Assembly (NCBI RefSeq): GCF_025963695.1
Contig: NZ_JAOQAH010000017.1
Location: 1-60,411 of the forward strand
From: Segetibacter sp.
GTDB taxonomy: Bacteria; Bacteroidota; Bacteroidia; Chitinophagales; Chitinophagaceae
Length of the DNA stretch: 60,411 nt
Reading direction: 5' to 3'
The notes under the pieces were generated by a model. The model was not told the origin of the DNA. It did not search any database and saw only the letters and a list, made by a program, of their open reading frames with translations. Made by a program: the position numbers and the translations under genes. Shown here one piece after another: positions 17,667 through 26,650 of this stretch; the first letter of the stretch is position 1, and each line of letters begins with the position of its first letter.

Positions 17667-19511
17667 CTAATAGCCTGGATTTTGAGTAAGATTGGGATTG
17701 GCATCCCTGGCAGCTTGTGGTATAGGCAACAATTCTGATTTGTTTGCTCTAAACCCTGATGCAAACCTTGCAGCAGAGGTCGTGTTTACTGCAGCACCAA
17801 GCCATGCAACCCGTGTAGTACCAGACGGAGTAGCTGTAGATGCAGGTTTGTAATATGAGTTAAACCATATAGAAGCATTATCCGCAGTAGATGTTGTTCG
17901 ATAATACATCGATACAGGCAGGTTAGCGATAGTAGCAGCGTAGTCCGGAGGACCAGCCATGTAGCTATAAGATATCATACCTGTAGCAGTTGCGAGTTTA
18001 ACCAGGTTTGCCCTGGTCTCAGTTAAAGCTGTTGAAATTAAATTCCACCTTATCAGGTCATACTTTCTTACTCCTTCACCACCTAGTTCTAATGACCGCT
18101 CTCTCACCAGTGCCGCAAAGAATTGAGATTTACTTAAACCAGCGGAAAGATCGACAGTAGCATTAGCCGTAGTTATAGGCCTACCAAAGCCACGACGTCG
18201 CACCACATTAACAGCATTGTATGCAGCGGCAGTTGGACCGTTCAATTCATTTTCAGCTTCGGCAAACATCAATAACACATCCGAATATCTTAGTATCTGC
18301 CATTTTAAACTGAAATACTGCACCTGGTTGGCGGGCCCAATTGCTGGATTTGAAATCCAATCGCGGCGATATTTTCCATCATTCAATGCTGTGATTGCCA
18401 GTCCAATTTTTGTTTGTCCATTTGCAGCTACGTTATAGGGAGCAATAGTTACATCCCGTCGTGTATCTGTAGAATCAAACAAATATAAATAGGTCGGCAA
18501 GGGGTTAACACTGCTATTACCAAGGTTATTGACTCTTGGCCCGTTATAATACCCGAGCTTAGTATCTTCAGCACCTCCTTGTCCGATACCACTCGCCTGG
18601 AACATTAACTCACCATCAGCATCTGCAGGCACACGCGCTCCTACCTGGTCTTTCCACAAAGCCCTGAAACTTGGGTTTAAAGAGTGTTGACCAGAAGTCA
18701 TAATATCAAGGCTCTCATCTCTTGCAATCTGGTAGTACTTAAGGTAGTCCTCGTTTCGTTGCATGCTGCCCGATTGACGCAAAGAGAAACCGGCGCGATA
18801 TAACGCAATCCTTGCCCTTAACCCCTTTACTGCACCTTTCGTAATTCTTTCGTTCTCAACATCTCCAATTAATGTCAGCTCGTTGCGCCATGGAACTAAA
18901 TCCCCTGCAACCCTTAGATCTTCAATAATCCGGTTATATAACGTGTCTCTGTTTACCCTTACAGGTAATGGATCTTTAGAAGCCAGCTCGTAAGCAGGTA
19001 GAAAATGCATTGGCAAATCGCCCCAGTTGCGGATCGCTTCAAAATAATATTGGCCTCTAAGTGTTAATGCCTCGCCAAGCATCCTTTGAAGCTGTTTTTT
19101 CTGTTGATCGGTTCCACTTGTATACATACCCATTTTTGGAATTCGGTCAATGCAGATGTTGGCATATGCTATCCCTTGAAATAATTGGTTGAAAGGGCCT
19201 GACAACTGGGCATTACTTGCCGACGGCTCGTAACGCGCAATGTCCCTTCTGTCGTTATCACTTGTGCCGGTTGGCCCCTGCATTTCATCATTATCCAGGG
19301 GATAGTATAAACTAAGACGAATACCATATGCGGCATCGCCCACCAACCTACTGTATACCCCTATAAGCGCCTGGTATGCAGAATTCACTTCACTGAAAAC
19401 AGTTTCTGGTCCAACGTCTGTTATCGGTTGTTGATCCAGGTATTTTTTACAACTACCTAAGGCAAGTATTAAACAAGCGGCAGCTATAATTTTATTGAAT
19501 TTAGATTTCAT
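17667..19511 (-). CDS. SusD/RagB family glycan-binding lipoprotein
   Basis: A 614-residue surface lipoprotein. The lipobox LGSC is at Cys21, followed by KKYLDQQPIT, the usual start of mature SusD proteins. TPR-like helices carry the SusD core (EALTLRGQYYFEAIRNWGDLPM, VVRRRGFGRP, ALVRERSLELGGEGVRKYDLIRW). It binds oligosaccharides at the cell surface and caps the SusC pore. It follows SusC by 19 bp on the same strand. The neighbouring enzymes make pectic oligogalacturonides the likely ligand (inference). Confidence 0.95.
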   Translation of the reverse strand: MKSKFNKIIAAACLILALGSCKKYLDQQPITDVGPETVFSEVNSAYQALIGVYSRLVGDAAYGIRLSLYYPLDNDEMQGPTGTSDNDRRDIARYEPSASNAQLSGPFNQLFQGIAYANICIDRIPKMGMYTSGTDQQKKQLQRMLGEALTLRGQYYFEAIRNWGDLPMHFLPAYELASKDPLPVRVNRDTLYNRIIEDLRVAGDLVPWRNELTLIGDVENERITKGAVKGLRARIALYRAGFSLRQSGSMQRNEDYLKYYQIARDESLDIMTSGQHSLNPSFRALWKDQVGARVPADADGELMFQASGIGQGGAEDTKLGYYNGPRVNNLGNSSVNPLPTYLYLFDSTDTRRDVTIAPYNVAANGQTKIGLAITALNDGKYRRDWISNPAIGPANQVQYFSLKWQILRYSDVLLMFAEAENELNGPTAAAYNAVNVVRRRGFGRPITTANATVDLSAGLSKSQFFAALVRERSLELGGEGVRKYDLIRWNLISTALTETRANLVKLATATGMISYSYMAGPPDYAATIANLPVSMYYRTTSTADNASIWFNSYYKPASTATPSGTTRVAWLGAAVNTTSAARFASGFRANKSELLPIPQAARDANPNLTQNPGY

Positions 19512-19530
19512 ATAGAAAGAAGAATTTTAA

Positions 19531-22500
19531 TTAAAAAGATGCATTTATACCAAAAATGAAACTCCTGCTTTTTGGATAAGCCGAATAATCAAGGTTAGGT
19601 GTTAAAGGATTGTTGCGAACACTGACTTCAGGATCGAAACCAGTATATTTTGTAATTACTGCAAGGTTGTTTGCGGTTAAATAAAACCGGAGCCTGCTCA
19701 TGTGCATTTTTGCAACTTTTGTTGCAGGAAGGGAGTAACCAACTGTCAGGTTATTTATCCGCAGAAACGAACCATCTTCAATTGCCCAGGAATGAGGATA
19801 AAAAGCGCCTGTATTTCGTAGCGGCTGCCAGACCGTAGCATTAGCGTTTAAAGCCGCTAATTGATCAGGAGCGATACCAAAGACTGTTGTTCCAGTAACC
19901 CACTGGGCTGTCTGTCCGGTTGTCGTGACCGTCTTCCAGCGGTTTTGCATAATATCAAGCAAATTTGAGTTATTGGTATAACCATTCGTAAACTCAATCT
20001 TATTAGCATTATAAACATGATTGCCGTATGAGAAGTTTACAAACAAACTCATGTCCCACGACTTATAACTAAACTGTTGATTTAAACCTCCGGTGAATTT
20101 AGGAGTTGGATTTCCTATTATCATTCTGTCACGATCAAGGTCTATGACACCGTCTCCATTAAGGTCTTTAAATTTAATAGAACCGGGTTGAGATGGCCCC
20201 CCAATTACTCCGGAATTATTTACTACACCGGGCTTTAACGTGTATGCGCTGGTAGTAGTATTATAATTGAAATCATTAACCGTATAGAAACCATCTGTTA
20301 CTAAACCATACATTGAACCTACAGGCTCTCCAATTTTTACAATGTAATCGGTTGGCTGTCCTGAAACGCCCCAGCTTGGACCGGGATAGAAAAACTGTTG
20401 GCCGGGGCCTAAAGCAACTACAGTATTTTTATTATGGGCGATATTGAAATTAGCAGACCAGTTAAGGCCATTGGTTTTGCGAAGTATGGTTCCGTTCAGT
20501 TGCACCTCAACACCTTTATTTGACGTCTTTCCAATGTTTTGTTGTTGTGTGCTAAAACCGTAAGTAGGATCAATCTGAACAGCTAAAAGCAAATCTTTTG
20601 AGCTATTGTTGTAATAATCAACACTTAGGTCCAACCTGTTTTTAAATAAGGTAAGGTCAATACCATAGTTTCGGTTAACAGTAGACTCCCATCTCAGGTT
20701 CTGATTTGGCAGAGAAGCGGGATAGTAGGCATTCACTACCTGGTTATTGATGCCGTAAAACCTTAATCCGTTGTTAGAAAAAGTGGTTAAATATAAATAA
20801 TCCTGGATCCTGTTATTTCCAATTGTACCAAACCCGAAGCGGAGCTTCATTTCATTAATGAAATCTACATTTTCCAAAAATTTCTCTTTTTTGACTCTCC
20901 ACGCAATTGATCCTGACGGAAAAGAACCCCAACGTTGATCAGCAGCAAATTTTGAAGCACCATCCCTACGAAGATTACCAGAAAAAAGGTATTTGTCTTT
21001 ATAGGAATAGCTCACTCTACCAAAGAAAGACAAACTGGTATATCGTGTTTGGCCTAATTGAGGATACCCGGCAAATGGAACGCCCAGGCTTGTCTCTTTA
21101 AATGCTACATCATACGCTGTAAACAAAGGGAAATTGCGGAACAAGCTTGACCGGGATTCGTTTCTCAGGTCATACGTTTCTTCACCTACAAGGAAGTCGA
21201 AGTTGTGGTTCTGTTTAAATCCTTTTATTGAATAAGTTAATACGTTCGAGTTAGTGTATATTTTTCTACCGGTTGTGTCCAATCCGGCTATTGGTTTTTT
21301 GCCTCCCTGTATAGTTGAATAAGAACTGACGGTATCGAAATATTGACGATCCATCACCTTATTTCGATCAAAGCCAAAAGTCGACCGGAAAGTTAAATTC
21401 TTAGCAATGTTATAGCTGGCATTTAAGGTTACATTGTAAGCATTTGTAGTTCTTCTCCTGTATTCAGAATTGGCCAACAAAATAGGATTAATTAAAACCA
21501 GGTTGTTTCCTGCAGTTGGGTCAGCAAGTGGATCCTGGTCTTCCATATCCTGGTTCGCAGATAAGAACGGTCGATACCGGACAGCATTACGCAACCTACT
21601 ATAAGCAGAACCGGCTTCAGATGATACGCCTGCACCGTACACATTCTGCGCCGTATACCTGGTGCTAATGCCTGCCCTTAAATTCTTCGTGATTTTATAA
21701 TCTCCCTTGAAATTAATCAGGTGTCTTTTGAAACTTGAATTGAGTACAACGGCTTTATCATCATTGTAAGTATAACCGAAACTATAAGTAAGATTTTTAC
21801 TACCACCAGCTGCCGACACATTGTGTGTTTGAGTTATACCCGTTCTTCCAAAAACAGCACCCTGCCAGTCAACCGGCTCAACGCTTTTATAATTTGCCAG
21901 TGTATCCCAGGTAGTACCAAAGTTTCTTGCAAAACTTGTACTGTCAGTACTACTGCCTCTCGACCTTTCAGCCTGGTAAACGACGAAATCATAAGGACTC
22001 AGCACCTTTAATTTCTGTGCTACGTTCCGAACACCTACCAATCCATTATAACTAACTATCGTTCTGCCAACTCTTCCGGATTTTGTTGTAATTACGATTA
22101 CACCGTTAGCGCCTCGGGCACCATAAATAGCGGTAGCAGCAGCATCTTTTAGCACGTCAATAGATTGAATATCCTGCGGAGAAATAGTTGACAGCCCATT
22201 TTCGACCTGAACCCCATCTATTATATATAAAGGGTCATTAGCACCGGGTTGACTACTGATAGACATGCCGCCCCGCACTCTTATTCTTACAGCGGCATCG
22301 GGAGAACCTTCTGACGTGGTAGCGGTAACTCCGGCCAGGCGTCCATTAAGTGCCTCGGCAGCATTGTTAATGGGAATATCTCTAAGGTCTTTCGCTCCAA
22401 CGGAAGAGACAGATGCAAGCAAATCCTTTCTTCTAACACTTTGATAGCCGATAACTACAACGTCATTCATTGTAGTTGGTTCTTCGGTCAGTGCAACCAC

Positions 22501-22770
22501 CAGGGTTGAACGTTCACCAATTACAAGCTCCCTTTTTGTAAATCCTACACTTGTAAAAACCAACGTGGGGTTTGTATTGGGAACTGTGATGGTAAATTGT
22601 CCTGCAGTATCAGTTACAGCAGAAGCTTTGCCCCCTTTAACCGAGACCGTCACCCCGGCTACTCCTTCTGCACTATTTGCCTTGTTAACGCGGCCACTAA
22701 TTCTCCGTTGAGCAAAGAGAAAACCAGTAAGCAAAATAAAGATGAGAAAGAGACTACATTTAAGTTTCAT
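19531..22770 (-). CDS. SusC/RagA TonB-dependent outer-membrane transporter
   Basis: A 1079-residue TonB-dependent porin. In order: signal peptide (to about residue 20), carboxypeptidase-like beta-sandwich (about 22-105), plug domain (about 115-230, with GARGANGVIVITTKSG typical of SusC), and a beta-barrel ending in an aromatic residue (FGINASF). It imports oligosaccharides with its SusD partner directly downstream. It is the first gene of the pectin array on the minus strand, facing the LacI-type regulator, so the promoter of the whole series is expected in 22771-23062. No ECF-sigma interaction (STN) domain is seen, in line with control by the LacI regulator rather than an anti-sigma system. 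Confidence 0.96.
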   Translation of the reverse strand: MKLKCSLFLIFILLTGFLFAQRRISGRVNKANSAEGVAGVTVSVKGGKASAVTDTAGQFTITVPNTNPTLVFTSVGFTKRELVIGERSTLVVALTEEPTTMNDVVVIGYQSVRRKDLLASVSSVGAKDLRDIPINNAAEALNGRLAGVTATTSEGSPDAAVRIRVRGGMSISSQPGANDPLYIIDGVQVENGLSTISPQDIQSIDVLKDAAATAIYGARGANGVIVITTKSGRVGRTIVSYNGLVGVRNVAQKLKVLSPYDFVVYQAERSRGSSTDSTSFARNFGTTWDTLANYKSVEPVDWQGAVFGRTGITQTHNVSAAGGSKNLTYSFGYTYNDDKAVVLNSSFKRHLINFKGDYKITKNLRAGISTRYTAQNVYGAGVSSEAGSAYSRLRNAVRYRPFLSANQDMEDQDPLADPTAGNNLVLINPILLANSEYRRRTTNAYNVTLNASYNIAKNLTFRSTFGFDRNKVMDRQYFDTVSSYSTIQGGKKPIAGLDTTGRKIYTNSNVLTYSIKGFKQNHNFDFLVGEETYDLRNESRSSLFRNFPLFTAYDVAFKETSLGVPFAGYPQLGQTRYTSLSFFGRVSYSYKDKYLFSGNLRRDGASKFAADQRWGSFPSGSIAWRVKKEKFLENVDFINEMKLRFGFGTIGNNRIQDYLYLTTFSNNGLRFYGINNQVVNAYYPASLPNQNLRWESTVNRNYGIDLTLFKNRLDLSVDYYNNSSKDLLLAVQIDPTYGFSTQQQNIGKTSNKGVEVQLNGTILRKTNGLNWSANFNIAHNKNTVVALGPGQQFFYPGPSWGVSGQPTDYIVKIGEPVGSMYGLVTDGFYTVNDFNYNTTTSAYTLKPGVVNNSGVIGGPSQPGSIKFKDLNGDGVIDLDRDRMIIGNPTPKFTGGLNQQFSYKSWDMSLFVNFSYGNHVYNANKIEFTNGYTNNSNLLDIMQNRWKTVTTTGQTAQWVTGTTVFGIAPDQLAALNANATVWQPLRNTGAFYPHSWAIEDGSFLRINNLTVGYSLPATKVAKMHMSRLRFYLTANNLAVITKYTGFDPEVSVRNNPLTPNLDYSAYPKSRSFIFGINASF

Positions 22771-22921
22771 ATTCTAAGCAATGTTTTAGAGAAACGGCAA
22801 AAATGGTAAGATTGCTTTTGATAAGACTTGCAGGTATAATAGCCAGGTTGACCGTTGCAGAAGACATTAGCAAACAAAACACACCGTTACTGCAACAAGT
22901 CTATTACTATTTTACTTAACG

Positions 22922-22967
22922 AAGTGTTATTCAACACTTTTATTTTACGCAATCGTTCCCGAGAACG
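22922..22967. promoter_or_regulatory. Two palindromes, candidate operators between susC and lacI-type gene
   Basis: In the 292-bp divergent gap there are two dyads. AAGTGTT-ATTC-AACACTT at 22922-22939 has perfect 7-base arms. CGTTCCCGAGAACG at 22954-22967 has arms CGTTC/GAACG around CCGA. The second has the length and central CG expected of LacI-family operators. They lie about 100 bp before the regulator ATG and 150-185 bp before the SusC ATG. Binding by the neighbouring regulator is inference. Confidence 0.5.
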
Positions 22968-23007
22968 AGGCTGAATGATGACTCTTCTGTTAATTATAAC
23001 CCAACCT

Positions 23008-23035
23008 TTCGTTCAATATAAAAGATTTAGTTTTG
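23008..23035 (+). promoter_or_regulatory. Putative Bacteroidota-type promoter of the lacI-type gene
   Basis: TAGTTTTG at 23028-23035 fits the -7 consensus TAnnTTTG of Bacteroidota sigma-ABfr. TTCG at 23008-23011 is a weak -33 candidate with a 16-base gap. The ATG at 23063 would leave a leader of about 20 bases. Confidence 0.4.
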
Positions 23036-23062
23036 GAGTGATCACCTCTTCTTGTTAGACTT

Positions 23063-24097
23063 ATGAAGTTTGAAGCCGTAACTATAAAAGATATTGCCAG
23101 GGAGTTAGGCCTCTCCACGTCAACGGTGTCGAGGGCGCTTAGAGATAGTTACGAGATAAGCGCTGAAACAAAAAAAACTGTTCTTGAATGCGCTAAAAAA
23201 TTAAACTACAGGCCCAATCCTATTGCATTAAGTTTAAAAGAAAAAAGAAGCCGTTCGATAGCGGTATTGGTTTGTGAAATTGCAAATAGTTTTTTCTCCC
23301 AGGTTATAAATGGAATTGAATCTATAGCATACAATAAAGGTTACAATGTGATTATTTCACAAAGTCATGAGTCGTTTCAACGCGAAGTAAATGATCTGCA
23401 GTTTCTTGCTTCGCGTTCTATTGATGGTTTGATTATCTCAGTTTCCTCTGAAACGGAAAACATGGAACACTTGAAAAAATTATTTTACAAAGGTTTACCT
23501 ATTGTTTTTTTCGATCGTGTAAGTGAAGAGATGGATACACATTTAGTAATGGTGGATAATTTCAATAGTGCGTATAAAGCTACCAGCCACCTGATTGAAA
23601 ATGGTTATAAAACTATTGCCTGCCTCACAAATTCCGCCCATCTGTCTATTACTAAAGAACGGATCGCAGGATATAAAAAAGCAATTGAAGACAGTGGTGT
23701 ACAGGTGAACGAAGACTTAATTAAATACTGCAACCATGGTGGAGTACATGCAGACGAAACAGAAAAGGCGATGAATGAACTCATCAACTTAGAAAAACGG
23801 CCAGACGCAATCATAGGTTTAAGTGACAAGCTAACAACGGGAGCCTTACGTTTTCTGCAAAAACAGGGTATAACAATTCCAAAGGAAATGGGCCTTATAG
23901 GATTTTCAAACGGAGAATTTACAGAGTTCTTAAATCCTTCATTAAGCATTATAAGGCAGCCGGCTTTTGAGATGGGCCAGAGTGCTATCGAACTTTTGTT
24001 AGAGGTAATAGAAAGCAAAAGACCGATAAAAGAGTTTACCCGTAAAGTTTTAGAAACAGAATTGATTGTACGAAACTCCACTTTAAGAAATCACTAA
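23063..24097 (+). CDS. LacI/GalR family transcriptional regulator
   Basis: A 344-residue DNA-binding regulator. The N-terminal LacI helix-turn-helix is TIKDIARELGLSTSTVSRAL (about residues 7-26), followed by the hinge region and a periplasmic-binding-protein-like sensor domain (from about residue 65, RSIAVLVCEIANSFFSQVING). Full length for the family. It is the only gene on the plus strand in the first 30 kb and is divergent from susC, so it most likely controls the pectin array in response to a uronate or KDG-type effector. Its end is convergent with GH95, 22 bp away. A short AAGCAG/CTGCTT dyad (24096-24120) spans the junction. Confidence 0.93.
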   Translation: MKFEAVTIKDIARELGLSTSTVSRALRDSYEISAETKKTVLECAKKLNYRPNPIALSLKEKRSRSIAVLVCEIANSFFSQVINGIESIAYNKGYNVIISQSHESFQREVNDLQFLASRSIDGLIISVSSETENMEHLKKLFYKGLPIVFFDRVSEEMDTHLVMVDNFNSAYKATSHLIENGYKTIACLTNSAHLSITKERIAGYKKAIEDSGVQVNEDLIKYCNHGGVHADETEKAMNELINLEKRPDAIIGLSDKLTTGALRFLQKQGITIPKEMGLIGFSNGEFTEFLNPSLSIIRQPAFEMGQSAIELLLEVIESKRPIKEFTRKVLETELIVRNSTLRNH

Positions 24098-24119
24098 GCA
24101 GTCTTAGCTATAACCTGCT

Positions 24120-26450
24120 TTATTGAAGGTCTGCATTCAATAAATACCTGTTGCCTTTTTCTGTTTTCATTGTTACAATTTTATCTCCATATCGCACAGT
24201 TGCCGGGTTTCCAAGTTTAGATAAAATTTCCACTTGTTTCAGTTTTCCGTTTTCCCAGTCCAGGTTTATCTCAAAACCACCTCTTGCAACTATTCCGTGG
24301 ATATAACCTTTTTTCCATGCTTTTGGCAAAGCAGGAAGTAATTGTATTTCACCTGCCTGGCTTTGCAACAGCATTTCAGTTATGCCTGCGGTTGCCCCAA
24401 AGTTTCCATCGATCTGGAAGGGCGGATGGTTGTCAAAAAGATTGTTCAAAGTAGACTTTCTTAATAAAGCCAGCAGGTTTTCGTAGGCAGCTTCACCATC
24501 TTGTAAGCGGGCAAAGTAGTTAATAATCCATGCACGACTCCAGCCTGTATGCCCTCCTCCATTAGCCAACCGGTAGTCAATTGTTTTTCGTGCAGCTTGC
24601 AATAACTCCGGCGTTTGTTGTTTATTAATTTGCCTTCCGGGGTACAATCCAAATAAATGGGAAATGTGCCGGTGCCCCGGTTCTGGTTCCCTGAATTCTT
24701 CCACCCACTCCATAATTCGTCCGTCACTTCCAATTTTTGTAGGTGCCAACCGTTGTAGGATGCCCTGCAGCTTTTTTGCAAAAGCTACATCTTTCTTCAA
24801 AGCTTGTGCAGCTTCAATTGTATTTGAAAGTAGATCGCGAATGATCATATGATCCATAGTAGGACCCATGACCATGGTTGCGGTATCACCATTTTTAGTA
24901 ATAAATCTATTTTCAGGCGAAATTGAAGGTCCCGATACCAGTTGTTTTGTTGCGGGGTTTTCGACCAGCCACGCTGCACAAAATTCTGCAGCTTCCTTCA
25001 TAATCGGATAAGCAAACTCTTCCAGGTATTGTTTGTCGTGTGTAAACAAATAGTGCTCCCAGAAGTGTTGGCAGCCCCAGGCAAAAGCTGTGGGCCACAT
25101 GGCCCATTGAGGTTCGCCGTACGGTTCGGTAAAGTGCCACGGATCAGTGGCAAAATGAGCAACGCTTCCTTTAATTCCATACATATCCCTGGCTGTCTTG
25201 CGGGCATCGGGCAGCAGGTCTTTCAAAAATTGCAGAAAGGGCATATGCAGTTCACTTAGGTTAGTGATCTCTGACGGCCAGTAATTCATCTGGATATTAA
25301 TGTTGATGTGGTAGTCCGCTCCCCAGGGTGGATATAATCCTTCTGCCCATATACCTTGTAAATTCGCAGGCAAACCTCCTTGTCGCGAGCTGCTGATGAG
25401 CAAGTACCGGCCAAACTGGTAATACAACTTAATGAGTTTTGGGTCTTCATAACCATTCTGCATGGCTAGTATTCTTGCATCTGTGGGAAAATAAGAACCA
25501 TCACTTGCCCCAAGATTAAGATCTACTCTCCTAAAGTATTGCTGGTAGTCGGCTATATGGTTTTTTTTAACCTCCGCATAATTCTTACTGGCAAGCTCAG
25601 CAAGCTGATCACCCGCCAGTTTTAATGGATCACCTCCCCTGTAATCTGTTGCTGCCGTTAATAATAGCAAAACGTTATCTGCTTTCTCTATTCTCAAACT
25701 GTCTCCGGCAAACGCAATTGTACCGCCTTCATTTATCACTTTCAGCATTGCAACCATCTTCACTCCTACCCCATCACCAACATGTTCGCTCATTATAATT
25801 TCGTTGTTAGCTGCGCTGAAAGTTGCTTTGTTTCCTGGCCGTCTCAATTTTACATTGAAGGTTATAGACGATGGCTTATTTGCAGAAAGTCGCACAAGAA
25901 TCGCCTGGTCAGGAGCGCTGGAAAAGATTTCACGGGTATAACTTGTATTACCCGCAATGTAGGTAACCCGTGCAACAGCAGAATCAATATCAAGTTCCCG
26001 ACGATAATTTGAAACGTCCCCTCTTGAATGCTGAAAATCCAACAACAAATCCCCCAGGGTCTGGTACGTACTCCCTACCTTTTTATCGCCCATCATTTTT
26101 TCCTTTGCAAGCCGTTGTGCCTCCGCATACTTTCCTGCAAAAAGCAATTTTCTCACTTCTGGCAAAGCTGCTTTTGCCCCAGGATTTACAAAATCAACAT
26201 CTTTACCCGTCCACACAGTTTCTTCATTTAACTGAAGCCGTTCTGCGTTTACTCCCCCAAAAATCATGGCTCCCAGCCGGCCGTTTCCTACCGGTAAGGC
26301 TTCGTTCCAGTTAGCTGCGGCACGAGCATACCAAAGCTTCAAATCGTCAGCGTTTTTCTGCGACTGCGCTATTGAAGAAGATGACTTTATAAGAAAAAAT
26401 AAAATCAACGAAATAAGCAAAAAGGGACGAAAGCTATAAGTAGTATTCAT
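24120..26450 (-). CDS. GH95 family glycosidase (alpha-L-fucosidase or alpha-L-galactosidase)
   Basis: A 776-residue exported protein, full length for GH95. The N-terminal domain begins after the signal peptide with LKLWYARAAANWNEALPVGNGRLG, shown here only as the family hallmark ALPVGNGRLGAMIFGG. The (alpha/alpha)6 catalytic part has INIQMNYWPSEITNLSE, SPENRF, HTGWSRAWIINYFARL and FQIDGNFGATAGITEML. GH95 enzymes release alpha-1,2-fucose, or alpha-L-galactose in some pectin/xyloglucan systems. It is adjacent to the pectin regulator but on the opposite strand; side chains of rhamnogalacturonan or xyloglucan are plausible substrates. Confidence 0.92.
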   Translation of the reverse strand: MNTTYSFRPFLLISLILFFLIKSSSSIAQSQKNADDLKLWYARAAANWNEALPVGNGRLGAMIFGGVNAERLQLNEETVWTGKDVDFVNPGAKAALPEVRKLLFAGKYAEAQRLAKEKMMGDKKVGSTYQTLGDLLLDFQHSRGDVSNYRRELDIDSAVARVTYIAGNTSYTREIFSSAPDQAILVRLSANKPSSITFNVKLRRPGNKATFSAANNEIIMSEHVGDGVGVKMVAMLKVINEGGTIAFAGDSLRIEKADNVLLLLTAATDYRGGDPLKLAGDQLAELASKNYAEVKKNHIADYQQYFRRVDLNLGASDGSYFPTDARILAMQNGYEDPKLIKLYYQFGRYLLISSSRQGGLPANLQGIWAEGLYPPWGADYHININIQMNYWPSEITNLSELHMPFLQFLKDLLPDARKTARDMYGIKGSVAHFATDPWHFTEPYGEPQWAMWPTAFAWGCQHFWEHYLFTHDKQYLEEFAYPIMKEAAEFCAAWLVENPATKQLVSGPSISPENRFITKNGDTATMVMGPTMDHMIIRDLLSNTIEAAQALKKDVAFAKKLQGILQRLAPTKIGSDGRIMEWVEEFREPEPGHRHISHLFGLYPGRQINKQQTPELLQAARKTIDYRLANGGGHTGWSRAWIINYFARLQDGEAAYENLLALLRKSTLNNLFDNHPPFQIDGNFGATAGITEMLLQSQAGEIQLLPALPKAWKKGYIHGIVARGGFEINLDWENGKLKQVEILSKLGNPATVRYGDKIVTMKTEKGNRYLLNADLQ

Positions 26451-26547
26451 TGTACTTTTTTAGCACCGAAGTAGATTTATTAATCGCGGCGTGAATAAGA
26501 TCAGGTTGACAACATGCAATAAAAGTGATAATAAAGTTGCATACAGA

Positions 26548-26597
26548 AGAAGGCAGGTGTAAATCAAAGTTTTAATTTATACCTGCCTTCTTTTTTT
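26548..26597 (+). terminator. Strong hairpin with T-run between GH95 and the sorbosone-dehydrogenase-like gene
   Basis: AGAAGGCAGGTGTAAA (26548-26563) pairs with TTTATACCTGCCTTCT (26576-26591) with one G-T mismatch, followed by a T-run to 26597. The T-run is on the plus strand, whereas both neighbours are on the minus strand. It may still stop minus-strand readthrough from the 26651-27904 gene, or block antisense transcription. Confidence 0.6.
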
Positions 26598-26650
26598 GAG
26601 AAAATGAACCTAATAAAACCGCTTGATCGGTCTTATAAAAAATCGATCAA

